A stretch of 16,111 nt of DNA from PVC group bacterium (GTDB taxonomy: Bacteria > Verrucomicrobiota > Kiritimatiellia > SS1-B-03-39 > UBA6053), in NCBI GenBank assembly GCA_003565035.1, contig PXDP01000427.1:1-16111 (forward strand). Reading direction: 5' to 3'. Positions 6,579-15,264 of the stretch are shown in pieces (positions within the stretch are counted from its first letter, which is position 1; every line of letters begins with the position of its first letter). The notes below the pieces were generated by a model that did no database searches, was not told where the DNA came from, and worked only from the letters and a program-made list of their open reading frames with translations. Both the position numbers and the translations under genes were made by a program.

Positions 6579-7948
6579 TCTCCTCCAACCCACTGACCCG
6601 CGAACCAATTCCAAAACTGGTTCGGCAAATCGCGGTTCCCGTGAGTGTGGGGATGTTTTTTCAGACCATGTACAACGTGGTGGACACCTGGGCGGCGGGG
6701 CGACTCTCCACCGAGGCGCTGGCGGCACTGACGGCTTCGTTTCCGGTCTTTTTTCTGATCATTGCCGTTGCCCACGGCTCCCAGTCGGCCACCAATGCGC
6801 TGATCAGTCACGCACTGGGGCGCGCAGACGAGGATACCGCGCGCGAGCTGGCAGGTCAGAGCCTCTTTTTTGCCACCTGGGCCAGCCTCACCGCCGGGCT
6901 CGTGGGCTGGTTCAGCGCCCCGGATCTGTTCCGCCTGCTCGGCATCTCCGGGATCACCGCCGAACTTGCGCTGAGCTATATCCGCACGCTTTTCTGGGCC
7001 ACGCCGTTTTTTGTGCTCAACTCCACCTTTAACGGAATGCTGATGGCCCGGGGAAACACCCGCCCCTTCCGCGATTCGCTCATTCTGGGCTTTTTTGCCA
7101 ATATTGTTCTCGATCTCTGGTTTGTTTTCGGCGGCTTCGGGCTCCCGGCCATGGGCTTTCCGGGCATTGCCCGCGCCACGGTGCTGCTGCAGGGGCTGAC
7201 CACCCTCTACCTGTGGATCACCACGGTCCGTGCCGGGCTGATTCCTCCCAGCGGCTTTGCCCATCTGCATCCACGCTGGCGGGCACAGCGGCGGCTCATC
7301 GGCCAGGGATTTCCGGCAGGACTCAACATGCTGACGATTGCGGTCGGCATCTTTGTTTTCACCTACTTCGCCGGGACCTTGGGCACCCAGGTCCTCGCCG
7401 CCTTCGGCACCGCCATGCGCATTGAACAAATGGCCCTGCTTCCCACCATCGGCCTCAATTCCGCCGCCATGACCCTGGCCGGACACAGCTATGGCGCCCG
7501 CCGACTCGACCGTCTCCGCGAAACCCTCTTCACCTGCTTCAAATTCGGCGGCATCATTTACCTAGTGGGGGCTCCCATCGTTGCCGGATTCGCCCCGTTC
7601 TGGATGGGACTGTTCTCCAGTGACCCGGAGGTCATCGCCATCGGGACCACGATTCTCCGCATCGCCATGATCACCTTTTACGCCTTTGTGATCCTCTTCA
7701 CAGCCACCTCGACGCTGCAGGGGCTCCAGCGTCCGCAATTCGCCATCTGGATGGGTCTCTTCCGCCAGCTCCTGCTGCCCATGCTCCTGGTCCCCTTCCT
7801 CATGAACCGCCTCACTCCGTCACACCTCGGCATCTGGTTTGGTTCACTGCTCTCCGTCTGGTCCGGCGCACTGTTGACGCTGGCCTATCTCCTCTGGACC
7901 TGGACCCGGCTCAAACGGGAATTTTCGGCGGTCCCGCCCCGGGCATGA
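6566..7948 (+). CDS. MATE family multidrug/toxin efflux transporter
   Basis: A 460-aa integral membrane protein, normal for the MATE family. It exports cationic or aromatic compounds in exchange for Na+ or H+. Two MatE halves are visible: the first opens with PVSVGMFFQTMYNVVDTWAA (about 25-44) and the second with GFPAGLNMLTIAVGIFVF in mid-protein, together giving about 12 hydrophobic segments. The start at 6566 is chosen because the 54 residues upstream in the same frame are non-hydrophobic, basic, and lie inside lipB. A GAAAGAG-type site precedes it. It overlaps lipB by 13 bp and is probably co-transcribed with gcvH-lipB, without an obvious functional link. Substrate and coupling ion cannot be read from the sequence. 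With a Na+-pumping Nqr in the same genome, Na+ coupling would be reasonable. Confidence 0.9.
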   Translation: MPALVSSNPLTREPIPKLVRQIAVPVSVGMFFQTMYNVVDTWAAGRLSTEALAALTASFPVFFLIIAVAHGSQSATNALISHALGRADEDTARELAGQSLFFATWASLTAGLVGWFSAPDLFRLLGISGITAELALSYIRTLFWATPFFVLNSTFNGMLMARGNTRPFRDSLILGFFANIVLDLWFVFGGFGLPAMGFPGIARATVLLQGLTTLYLWITTVRAGLIPPSGFAHLHPRWRAQRRLIGQGFPAGLNMLTIAVGIFVFTYFAGTLGTQVLAAFGTAMRIEQMALLPTIGLNSAAMTLAGHSYGARRLDRLRETLFTCFKFGGIIYLVGAPIVAGFAPFWMGLFSSDPEVIAIGTTILRIAMITFYAFVILFTATSTLQGLQRPQFAIWMGLFRQLLLPMLLVPFLMNRLTPSHLGIWFGSLLSVWSGALLTLAYLLWTWTRLKREFSAVPPRA

Positions 7949-7963
7949 GAGGGACGCACTGAG

Positions 7964-9304
7964 TCATTTCATAATCGAACCGCCCTCACTCAGACGCTCA
8001 CGCAGGGTTGCGGGATCAATTTGCCAGGTGGGGGTCCCATCCTGAGCGAGTGCGGCGGCTTCTCCGGCGGCTTCTCCGGTCTGGTTCATGGTGATCATCA
8101 CCCGGATCGCACCATAGGCCCCGGGATCGGCATCAATCATCCGGCCCGCCATGATCAGATTTGGGCAGTCGCGGCGCACCATGGACCGATAGGGAATCTG
8201 ATAGAAAAGTGCCGTATCCTCCCCTTCCGGCCGCCAGCGACTCCACTTGCGCTCGTTATGCCGGATGCTGACTTCACGTCCGTCCAGATACCGGAAAATG
8301 TGGCCGCCGCCTTCGGGATAATGAATATCCACCCGGTAGGTGCCATTGGCAATGGCATCGGGGAAACGGACCCCGTGAAGCACTTCGGTTTCGGTGAGCT
8401 GATGTTCCGCGCGGAAGCGGCGGGTTTCCCGAACCCCGATGGATGAGGATAAATCATACAGGCAAAGCCGGGCCCGGCGCTCGGGCATATGCTTGCGCAC
8501 CATATCCATCATCGCGCGAATATGCCGCCGTCCCTCCATTTCCGCAAACGTAAACTGCGTTGCATCGGCGACATTGGCACCGAAAACATGTGTCTCGGCA
8601 TGAACCCGGACCGGGGCGCCATTCGGGATGGAGCAGCTCCAGCCCGCATCTTTGGGCACATCAAATTCTTCACGGTGCTCATTGTAAAAGGCCCGCATGT
8701 TGAGGTCCTCCAGTCCGGCGATTTTGGCGCAGGTGGTTGGCGGCTGCAGATCGGGCCGGACACTGAAAGGCACCCGGCAGTCTTTGGCCAGATCGCCGTC
8801 ACCGGTCGCATCCACAAACACACTGGCGCGGATGGCGCTGCGACCGTCCTTGTTTTCCACAAATACCGCCTCCACACCACCATCCTCCCGGAAAGAGGCC
8901 CCGCAATAATAGGTATGCAGGAAGGGCGTCACCCCGGACTCCCGCACCAGTTCGTCCAGCTCAAGGGTCAGCTCTTCGGTATTGAGCACATAGCGGGCGT
9001 CCGGGTTGCGTTCACGAACATCCACTGCATCTCGGCGCTTCAGCCGGTCCACCATCTCCAAAGACAGGCCGCCTATGATTTGTTCTTCGTAGCGGTCATC
9101 CAAATCGTTATGCCAAATACAGACAAGACCGCAGGTGGCCACGCCGCCAAAGCGGTTCTGCTTCTCCACCAGTGCAACCCGAAGACCGCGGCGGGCCGCA
9201 CGCACGGCCGCAAACACACCGGTGCAGCTTCCTCCGAGAACGCAAAGATCAACATCCAGAATGACAGGAGTCTGGCGGGCGGGTTCGTGAACAGTGGTTT
9301 TCAT
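7964..9304 (-). CDS. FAD-dependent oxidoreductase (FAD_oxidored family)
   Basis: The protein has 446 aa. The N-terminal Rossmann fold is DVDLCVLGGSCTGVFAAVRA (about 17-36) with a GGSCTG variant of GxGxxG. It is followed by VALVEKQNRFGGVATCGLV, a second FAD segment VFVDATGDGDLAKDC, and a C-terminal FAD-closing segment LIMAGRMIDADPGAYGAIRV that ends in a Gly/Ala-rich helix. This is the architecture of the FAD_oxidored (PF12831-type) flavoproteins that are frequent in PVC and other polysaccharide-degrading bacteria and are often attached to sugar metabolism; the substrate is unknown here. No export signal is evident. It converges on the MATE gene (15-bp gap, no terminator) and starts 15 nt past the nqr terminator, with only a weak ribosome binding site (TAGG). 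Whether it has its own promoter is unclear. Confidence 0.85.
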   Translation of the reverse strand: MKTTVHEPARQTPVILDVDLCVLGGSCTGVFAAVRAARRGLRVALVEKQNRFGGVATCGLVCIWHNDLDDRYEEQIIGGLSLEMVDRLKRRDAVDVRERNPDARYVLNTEELTLELDELVRESGVTPFLHTYYCGASFREDGGVEAVFVENKDGRSAIRASVFVDATGDGDLAKDCRVPFSVRPDLQPPTTCAKIAGLEDLNMRAFYNEHREEFDVPKDAGWSCSIPNGAPVRVHAETHVFGANVADATQFTFAEMEGRRHIRAMMDMVRKHMPERRARLCLYDLSSSIGVRETRRFRAEHQLTETEVLHGVRFPDAIANGTYRVDIHYPEGGGHIFRYLDGREVSIRHNERKWSRWRPEGEDTALFYQIPYRSMVRRDCPNLIMAGRMIDADPGAYGAIRVMITMNQTGEAAGEAAALAQDGTPTWQIDPATLRERLSEGGSIMK

Positions 9305-9319
9305 TGAAAATACCTAAAC

Positions 9320-9350
9320 AAAAAAAGGGCCGCAGTAAACACTGAAGCCC
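9320..9350 (-). terminator. Rho-independent terminator of the nqr operon
   Basis: Read on the minus strand, GGGCTTCAGT, loop GTTT, ACTGCGGCCC forms a stem of two 4-bp blocks with one G-U and one mismatch between them, followed by seven T. It lies about 30 bp after the nqrF stop and 15 nt before the FAD oxidoreductase start codon. Confidence 0.75.
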
Positions 9351-9380
9351 GATTTTATTGAAAGAAAAAGAACAAATATC

Positions 9381-10598
9381 TTAACTGAACTCGTCGTAGG
9401 AGATCATTTCTTTTTCCACGCCGATATTGTACAGCATGTTGTTCACCGCCGCGATCATCGGGGGCGGTCCGCACATGTAATATTCGATCTCAGTGGGGTC
9501 GTCATGCTTGAGAAGATACTCATCCTGGCAGACCTGGTGAATGAAGCCTGTGGGGCCTTCCCAGTTGTCCTCGGGCTGGGGTTCGCTGAGCGCAATGGTA
9601 TAGTCGAAGTTCGGGAACTCGGCTTTAATCGCGTCAAAATCCTCCATGTAGAACAGCTCTTTTTTGGAGCGGCCGCCGTACCAGAAGGTGACCTTCCGGT
9701 CGGTCTTCATGGTGTGGAAGAGATGGAAGATGTGGGAGCGGAGCGGCGCCATGCCCGCGCCACCGCCGATGTAACACATTTCGCGTTGGGATTCGCGGAT
9801 GAAGAATTCACCGTAGGGACCGGACACGGTGACTTTGTCGCCGGGCTTGAGGTTGAACACATAGGTTGAACAGACGCCGGGGGGAACATCCAGACCGCGC
9901 GGAGGCGTGGCAATACGGATGTTGAGCATCACCTGGTTGCCTTCGGCCGGGTGGTTGGCCATGGAATAGGCCCGGAAACATTCTTCTTCGTTTTTCAGCG
10001 AAAGATCCCAGAGATTGAAGTGATCCCAATCGCCGCGGAATTTTTCCTCGATATCGAAATCTTTAAACGAGATGTCGTATTTCGGCACGTCCAACTGAAT
10101 GTAGCCACCGGCCTTGAAGTTAAGATCAACGCCCTCGGGCAGATCGACAATCAGTTCTTTGATGAACGTGGCCACATTGTGGTTGGAACGGACAATCCCG
10201 TCAAACTTCTTAATCTCCAGCACTTCATCGTGCACATGAATCTTCATGTCATTTTTGACTTTGAGCTGACAGCTCAGGCGGGTGCCTTCTTTTTGTTCCG
10301 GTTTGGAGATCTGACTTTTTTCAGTGGGGATCAAATCTCCACCGCCTTCTTTGACCTGACATTTGCACATGGCACAGGTGCCGCCGCCGCCGCAGGCGGA
10401 GGGAAGGAAGATGTTGTTGGAGGCCAGGGCGCTGAGCAGGCTCATGCCGGGTTCAACCTGAAGGACTTTCTTGCCCTCGTTGATGTCGATGGACACCGTT
10501 CCGCCGGGAGACAACGCCTTGGAGGCGTTCATCAGACCGAACACCAGGGCGCAAATCACACCGGTAAATACTAAAACACTTAGAAAGATAAGTAACAT
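9381..10598 (-). CDS. nqrF: Na+-translocating NADH:quinone reductase subunit F
   Basis: A 405-aa NADH-oxidising entry subunit of Na+-NQR. One N-terminal membrane helix (about 2-22) anchors it. A ferredoxin-type domain carries the 2Fe-2S ligands C69, C75, C78 (ACGGGGTCAMC) and C110 (RLSCQL). The ferredoxin-reductase domain follows, with the FAD motif RAYSMANHP (209-217), a nucleotide-binding YIGGGAGMAPLRSH segment and the terminal YYMCGPPPMIAAVNNML that closes the NADH site. Length is close to the family norm. An AAGGA site lies 8 nt before the ATG. It is the last gene of the operon, 33 bp after nqrE and followed by a terminator. Confidence 0.97.
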   Translation of the reverse strand: MLLIFLSVLVFTGVICALVFGLMNASKALSPGGTVSIDINEGKKVLQVEPGMSLLSALASNNIFLPSACGGGGTCAMCKCQVKEGGGDLIPTEKSQISKPEQKEGTRLSCQLKVKNDMKIHVHDEVLEIKKFDGIVRSNHNVATFIKELIVDLPEGVDLNFKAGGYIQLDVPKYDISFKDFDIEEKFRGDWDHFNLWDLSLKNEEECFRAYSMANHPAEGNQVMLNIRIATPPRGLDVPPGVCSTYVFNLKPGDKVTVSGPYGEFFIRESQREMCYIGGGAGMAPLRSHIFHLFHTMKTDRKVTFWYGGRSKKELFYMEDFDAIKAEFPNFDYTIALSEPQPEDNWEGPTGFIHQVCQDEYLLKHDDPTEIEYYMCGPPPMIAAVNNMLYNIGVEKEMISYDEFS

Positions 10599-10631
10599 GG
10601 TATAATCCTTTCGTTTACAGACACCCGGGGC

Positions 10632-11243
10632 TTACGGCACCTGCAAAGAAACACTGGAAAAGGTTTGAAACCCGAGTGCCATCAAACCGGTCAGAATGAA
10701 GGTAATCCCGAGTCCGCGCAAACCGGGGGGGATGTTGGAGTACCGCAGTTTGTGGCGGATACCGGCCAGAGCCACAATCGCAAGGAAGAAGCCCATGCCT
10801 GAGCCGAATCCGAAGGCAGCGGATTCAGCGAAATTGTAGTCGCGCTCCACCATGAACAAAGAGCCGCCGAGGATGGAGCAGTTCACGGTAATGAGCGGCA
10901 GGAAGATCCCCAGACTGTTGTACAGCGGCGGGAAAAAGCGGTCCAGCAACATTTCCACGAGCTGCACGGTACTGGCAATCACCGCGATAAAGCAGAGAAA
11001 GTTCAGGAAGCTGAGGTCCACGCCCGCCGGGAGGAGGGCCGCATTCTCCCGGAGCAGTCCGTTGAAAATCAGGTTGTTGAGCGGGGTGGTGATCCCGAGG
11101 ACAAACACCACCGCGAGGCCGAGGCCGAAGGCGGTGTCCACTTTCTTGGACAGCGCCAAAAAAGAGCACATGCCCAGGAAGTAGGCCAGAATCATATTGT
11201 TTACGAAAATGGCGCGGACAAAAATATCAATCAGGTGAGTCAT
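10632..11243 (-). CDS. nqrE: Na+-translocating NADH:quinone reductase subunit E
   Basis: A 203-aa subunit with about six membrane spans, homologous to NqrD in inverted topology. It begins MTHLIDIFVRAIFVNNMILA and carries the conserved cysteines C26 (FLGMCSFLA) and C122 (TVNCSILGG). With two cysteines of NqrD these bind the intramembrane iron centre of the complex in characterised enzymes. A strong AGGAG sits 7 nt before the ATG. It follows nqrD by 11 bp, which suggests tightly linked translation. Confidence 0.97.
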   Translation of the reverse strand: MTHLIDIFVRAIFVNNMILAYFLGMCSFLALSKKVDTAFGLGLAVVFVLGITTPLNNLIFNGLLRENAALLPAGVDLSFLNFLCFIAVIASTVQLVEMLLDRFFPPLYNSLGIFLPLITVNCSILGGSLFMVERDYNFAESAAFGFGSGMGFFLAIVALAGIRHKLRYSNIPPGLRGLGITFILTGLMALGFQTFSSVSLQVP

Positions 11244-11254
11244 GATGGTTCTCC

Positions 11255-11860
11255 TCAGGCTTCTTCGTATTTTTTAGTGACGGTGCGCTGGAGCCAGATA
11301 ATCAGGCCGATCACGACGAACGCGCCGGGGGCAATCACCATAAGGCCGTTTCCAGGGTAGGATTCCGGCAGCACCTGGAAGCCGAAAAGAGCCCCGGCAC
11401 CCAGAAATTCACGGAAGGCCGCAACGATGATGAGAATGGCGCTGTATCCCAGTCCATTGCCCAGGCCGTCGAAAAACGCTTCTTTGGGCGGGTTCTGCAT
11501 GGCGAACGCCTCGGCGCGCCCCATAACAATACAGTTGGTGATAATCAGTCCCACGAACACGCTTAACTGCTTGCTGGCTTCAAACGCAAAGGCTTTGAGC
11601 AACTGGTCCACGGTAATGACCAGTGTCGCAATCACCACCATTTCCACAATCATGCGGATTTTGCCGGGAATATGGTTCCGCATCAGGGAAATGATGGTGT
11701 TGGAGCCCACCAGCACAAGGATCACCGCAATCGACATAATGACGGCGGTATTCATCTGTGCGGTCACCGCCAGCGCCGAGCAAATGCCGAGCATTTGCAC
11801 CGTGATCGGATTGTTATCCGACAAGGGGTCCAGGACAATGTCTTTTGGATTCTTAGCCAT
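11255..11860 (-). CDS. nqrD: Na+-translocating NADH:quinone reductase subunit D
   Basis: A 201-aa subunit with about six membrane spans. The start at 11860 (MAKNPKDIVLDPL) is chosen over the in-frame upstream ATG at 11920 because the extra residues are not hydrophobic and lie inside nqrC. The conserved cysteines are C27 (LGICSALAV) and C110 (ITNCIVMGRAEAFA), partners of the NqrE cysteines for the intramembrane iron centre. The gene overlaps the nqrC end by 8 bp, with an AAGGA site inside nqrC, so translation is probably coupled. Confidence 0.97.
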   Translation of the reverse strand: MAKNPKDIVLDPLSDNNPITVQMLGICSALAVTAQMNTAVIMSIAVILVLVGSNTIISLMRNHIPGKIRMIVEMVVIATLVITVDQLLKAFAFEASKQLSVFVGLIITNCIVMGRAEAFAMQNPPKEAFFDGLGNGLGYSAILIIVAAFREFLGAGALFGFQVLPESYPGNGLMVIAPGAFVVIGLIIWLQRTVTKKYEEA

Positions 11861-12581
11861 GGCTTGCAAGTCCTTCCGAGGGTTCGTCCGCATTCGCCTG
11901 TTCGGCGCGCAGGGATTCAAACACCTTTTCGTTGTAGGTGCGGAAAATGTTGTTCATAAAACGCTGGATCCCGTTACCGGTGATCGTGGCCCCGCTCATG
12001 CCGTCCACCTGGGTGCGGCTGTTGGGTTCGGCGCGGCCTTTGGCGACCTCGAGAGTCACCGGAGCGCCCTCCAACCAGAGTTTCTGGCCGCGGAAGTTGC
12101 GCTGAAACCAGGGCTTGGAGCATTCACCGCCCAGACCGGGGGTTTCACCGTGATCAAAAAAGGTCACGCCCCGGATGGTGGCCAGATCGGTTTCCAGCCC
12201 GATGTAACTGTGCACCGTGGACCAGAGTCCTTTCCCTTCCGCGGGAAACGCGAAAGCGACCGTCTCGCCGTCCCGGGAAAGGACGTAGAGCGGACCCGCC
12301 TCAGTCTCTTTTGTATTCACGAAATTATCGAAATACAGCGGGATCCATTCGCGGGGCACGCGGCCCTGGGTGAACAGACTGTCCCGCTCTTCGAGGGAAA
12401 GAGGGTTCCCGTCGGGATCAAAATCCGGGAAGAGGGCTTTGAGGACGTTGATCTGGTTGTCAATCCGCTGATTCCGCACCTGAATAGGCAGCAGAACCGT
12501 CCGGATGCCGGCGAGGGATAGACTGCACACAAGGCAGACGATCGCCGCGAACTTTATGGTGTGGATTTCATCCTTTTGCAT
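11853..12581 (-). CDS. nqrC: Na+-translocating NADH:quinone reductase subunit C
   Basis: A 242-aa periplasm-facing flavin subunit with one N-terminal membrane helix (about residues 10-32). The FMN-binding domain ends in DGMSGATITGNG, in which T199 is the expected residue for phosphoester-linked FMN (SGAT motif, attached by ApbE in known systems). HGETPGLGGE (144-153) is the other conserved part of the FMN-binding fold. The start at 12581 is preferred over the in-frame upstream ATG at 12635 because it directly precedes the membrane helix and has a GGAAG site. It overlaps the nqrB stop by 14 bp. Confidence 0.96.
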   Translation of the reverse strand: MQKDEIHTIKFAAIVCLVCSLSLAGIRTVLLPIQVRNQRIDNQINVLKALFPDFDPDGNPLSLEERDSLFTQGRVPREWIPLYFDNFVNTKETEAGPLYVLSRDGETVAFAFPAEGKGLWSTVHSYIGLETDLATIRGVTFFDHGETPGLGGECSKPWFQRNFRGQKLWLEGAPVTLEVAKGRAEPNSRTQVDGMSGATITGNGIQRFMNNIFRTYNEKVFESLRAEQANADEPSEGLASHG

Positions 12582-13815
12582 AGCTGAACTTCCGGAGATA
12601 AGCGTTTCGTTTGGCGATATGGCCGCGGACGACATAGTAGTCGATAATCGGCGCCATCACGTTCATGAAGATAATCGCGAGCATAACACCTTCGGGGAAA
12701 CCGGGGTTGGTGACACGCACCAGCACGGTGACCACGCCGATCAGCACGCCGTATATCCACTTGCCCATATCGGTTTGAGCGGCGGAAACAGGGTCGGTGG
12801 CCATAAAAACAATCCCGAAGAGGAAACTGCCCATAAACAGGTGGTAAATGAACGGCACCTGCGTCCAGGTGGTCAGGGTCACGTCCCCCACCACTCCCGA
12901 GGGCAGGAAGTTCATCAGAATCGCGGTTCCCAGCAGTCCCATCACGCCGCCGGCCATGATTTTCCAGGATCCGACACCGCTGACGATGAGAATCGCCGCG
13001 CCGATCAGAATCGGAATGGCGGAGGTTTCGGCAATGCTGCCGGGCATGAGGCCGCCAAAAATCGTGGCCAGACTGAAGCCGTCGGAACTCAGGCGTTCCG
13101 TCACATCCGCCGCCTGACCGCCGTAGGAGGCACCAAGACCAAGGGGGGTGGCTCCGGTTTTGCCGTCCACGTATTTGCCCAGCTCGGGATCAAAATAACG
13201 GAATTTGGCCCAGACATCGCCGGTCATGTCCTTCGCATGGGCAAAGAACAGATACGCGCGGGCGGTGAGGGCGGGATTGAGAATATTAAACCCGGTGCCG
13301 CCGAAGATTTCTTTGCCGATAACCACGCCGAAGGTGATCCCGACCGCAACCTGCCAGAGCGCAATGGTCGGGGGCAGTGTCAGGGGGAAAAGGAGCCCGG
13401 TCACCAAAAACCCCTCGTTGATCTCATGCTTTCGAACAATCGCAAACGTCACCTCCCAGATACCGCCAACGATATAGGAGGTCAGCACGATGGGCATGAC
13501 AATGAGCGCGCCGCGGAAGAGAATCATGAATGGATTGGCTTCGATTCCGCTGTAGTGATAATAGTTGTAGCCGGCATTGAAAATGCCCCACAGGAGGCAG
13601 GGAATCAGGGCCACAACCACGGTGAACATCACGCGCTTGAGATCGACAGCGTCCCGCACGTGCGTGTGACCTTTGGTCACATCGGGGGGCGTAAGCGCAA
13701 AGGGGTCCTGCGCTTCAAACAACGGGAAGAATTTTTCGAATTTCCCGCCTTTGTGAAAAAGCGGTTCGATTTCTTTGTGCTTTGATTCAATTGTTTCTTT
13801 GAGATCTTTATTCAT
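12568..13815 (-). CDS. nqrB: Na+-translocating NADH:quinone reductase subunit B
   Basis: The largest membrane subunit, 415 aa, with about ten spans; it binds riboflavin and covalent FMN and takes part in Na+ transport and quinone reduction. The FMN threonine lies in DGKTGATPLGLG (T223). Other family signatures are FGGTGFNILNPALTARAYLF-type residues (171-190), FMATDPVSAAQT (337-348) and a C-terminal MNVMAPIIDYYVV segment. The ATG directly follows the nqrA TAA with no spacer. AGGAGG about 11 nt upstream lies inside the nqrA C-terminus. Confidence 0.97.
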   Translation of the reverse strand: MNKDLKETIESKHKEIEPLFHKGGKFEKFFPLFEAQDPFALTPPDVTKGHTHVRDAVDLKRVMFTVVVALIPCLLWGIFNAGYNYYHYSGIEANPFMILFRGALIVMPIVLTSYIVGGIWEVTFAIVRKHEINEGFLVTGLLFPLTLPPTIALWQVAVGITFGVVIGKEIFGGTGFNILNPALTARAYLFFAHAKDMTGDVWAKFRYFDPELGKYVDGKTGATPLGLGASYGGQAADVTERLSSDGFSLATIFGGLMPGSIAETSAIPILIGAAILIVSGVGSWKIMAGGVMGLLGTAILMNFLPSGVVGDVTLTTWTQVPFIYHLFMGSFLFGIVFMATDPVSAAQTDMGKWIYGVLIGVVTVLVRVTNPGFPEGVMLAIIFMNVMAPIIDYYVVRGHIAKRNAYLRKFSYAKG

Positions 13816-15186
13816 TTAGAAACCTTCCTCCTGAATGAGGGCAAGGGTTTCGGCGACAATAGCGCCGAAATCGGTTTTGGAAGGACAGACAAAGGTGCAG
13901 AGGGCAAAATCCTCCGGATCTGTCTCGAGGATACCCAGAGCGATGGCATCTTCGGTGTCTTTGGAAATACAGGCGCGGGACAGCGGATCGACCATGATGT
14001 CCAGCGGAACGTATTTATCGTAAATTCCGGTGAGCACCAAAGCCCGTTTGCTGCCGCGGGTGTTGGTGCCGAACGTGAACTTTTTGCCTTTCAGCCAGGC
14101 ACTGGGAACAACTTTGTGGGCACTGTACATCTCCGTGGTGGGGGCGTACCAGCCCAGCAGATGGCGTTCGCGGTCCTCAGGAAGCACCACGTAGCCCTGA
14201 TCGTAAAAATAAACGCCGCTTTCCGGCACCGCTATATCGCCATAAAGCGCGTCACCGCGCACAATCCGGGTTTCCCCTTCAATCAATGCCCCGTCCAGTA
14301 TGGCCGACAAGGACATTCCGGTCGTGGCCTTCACATCCCCGCGGGCCTCCGGTTTCACGCCGTTTCCGGCCAGCAGTAGGGTTTGCGTGGAAGGAATCAC
14401 CCCGTTCAGCAGCAATTCACCGATCCGCAGAACATCGGAAACCCGCAGTGTCCAGACCGTATCTCCGGGAAGCACCGGATCAAGGTAATGAATGTGGGTG
14501 CTGGTATTGCCGGAGGGATGCGGACCGTCAAAATAATTGACCTGAACATTGGCCGCTTTGGTCAGCAGGTCCGGGGTGACCGCTTTGGCGGCGGCCAGAC
14601 AGAGATGCACAGGGCCATCGGTGAGCCGCGTCAGCGCGTTCAACCCGGCCTGCAGTTCTTCCGCTTTGCCGCGGGCCAGCAGGTGGGCATCCGGCCGGAA
14701 GGGCGCCGTGTTCATGCCATTCACAAAAATCGATTTTGGCGGGACGGACGCATCCGCAATGACGTTGAACGGGCGCTGGCGGATCAGCGCCATCAAGCCA
14801 GTGTCTTTCAGATGGGAAAGCAGATCCTCGCGCGGCGTTTTCAGCAGACCATTCACCGTGAAAGTGGTGAACGTTTCCTGGTCAGCGGCATCGGTCGGAT
14901 CGATCACAATTTCCTGCAACGAACGGCGTTCGCCCAGCTTGATCTCCAGTATTTTGCCGGCCACGGGGGAACGCAAAAGGAAATCCTGCTGATCTTTGCG
15001 ACGCGCGAGAACACCGCCCTGTTTGACGGTGTCGCCTTCTTCGGCCAGCATTTTGAATTTAACGCGCTTGTATTCGGATGGAAAAACCGAAACAGTTCCC
15101 TTGAGCGGCACGGAGCGAATCTGATCGCCCGGCGCGCCCTCCATAGGGATATCCAATCCATTTTTTATCTTAAAATCGGCGGTCAT
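13816..15186 (-). CDS. nqrA: Na+-translocating NADH:quinone reductase subunit A
   Basis: A 456-aa peripheral cytoplasmic subunit and the first gene of the operon. The N-terminal KIKNGLDIPMEGAPGDQI, the lipoyl-like segment KMLAEEGDTVKQGGVLARRK and VAGKILEIKLGERRSLQEIV are typical of NqrA. The C-terminus carries DFALCTFVCPSKTDFG with C430 and C434, a conserved NqrA segment. Length is normal. The ATG has an AGGA-type site about 8 nt upstream. A likely promoter lies 51-78 bp upstream. Confidence 0.97.
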   Translation of the reverse strand: MTADFKIKNGLDIPMEGAPGDQIRSVPLKGTVSVFPSEYKRVKFKMLAEEGDTVKQGGVLARRKDQQDFLLRSPVAGKILEIKLGERRSLQEIVIDPTDAADQETFTTFTVNGLLKTPREDLLSHLKDTGLMALIRQRPFNVIADASVPPKSIFVNGMNTAPFRPDAHLLARGKAEELQAGLNALTRLTDGPVHLCLAAAKAVTPDLLTKAANVQVNYFDGPHPSGNTSTHIHYLDPVLPGDTVWTLRVSDVLRIGELLLNGVIPSTQTLLLAGNGVKPEARGDVKATTGMSLSAILDGALIEGETRIVRGDALYGDIAVPESGVYFYDQGYVVLPEDRERHLLGWYAPTTEMYSAHKVVPSAWLKGKKFTFGTNTRGSKRALVLTGIYDKYVPLDIMVDPLSRACISKDTEDAIALGILETDPEDFALCTFVCPSKTDFGAIVAETLALIQEEGF

Positions 15187-15207
15187 TGGCCCGTCCTGGT
15201 GGAAAGT

Positions 15208-15221
15208 GTTAACCTTTTAAC
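15208..15221. repeat. Short palindrome in the nqr leader
   Basis: GTTAA-CCTT-TTAAC (5-bp arms) lies between the predicted nqr promoter and the nqrA start, roughly where the 5' untranslated region would begin. It could be an operator half-site pair. No known regulator is recognised from it. Confidence 0.35.
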
Positions 15222-15236
15222 GAATAAAACGGCGGC

Positions 15237-15264
15237 ACCATACACGCGCAAGAAGGAATGTCAA
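15237..15264 (-). promoter_or_regulatory. Probable nqr operon promoter
   Basis: On the minus strand a perfect TTGACA (15259-15264), a 16-bp spacer and TATGGT (15237-15242, 4 of 6 matches) form a good sigma-70 promoter. The expected leader is about 45 nt. Confidence 0.65.

Noticed and set aside
6575..7486. Minus-strand open frame of 303 aa within the MATE gene
   Set aside because: It is Gly/Glu/Arg-rich low-complexity translation, antisense to a well-conserved transporter.
12505..13785. Plus-strand open frame of 426 aa opposite nqrB/nqrC
   Set aside because: It is His/Asn/Gly-rich antisense translation of a certain nqrB; it reflects codon bias, not a gene.
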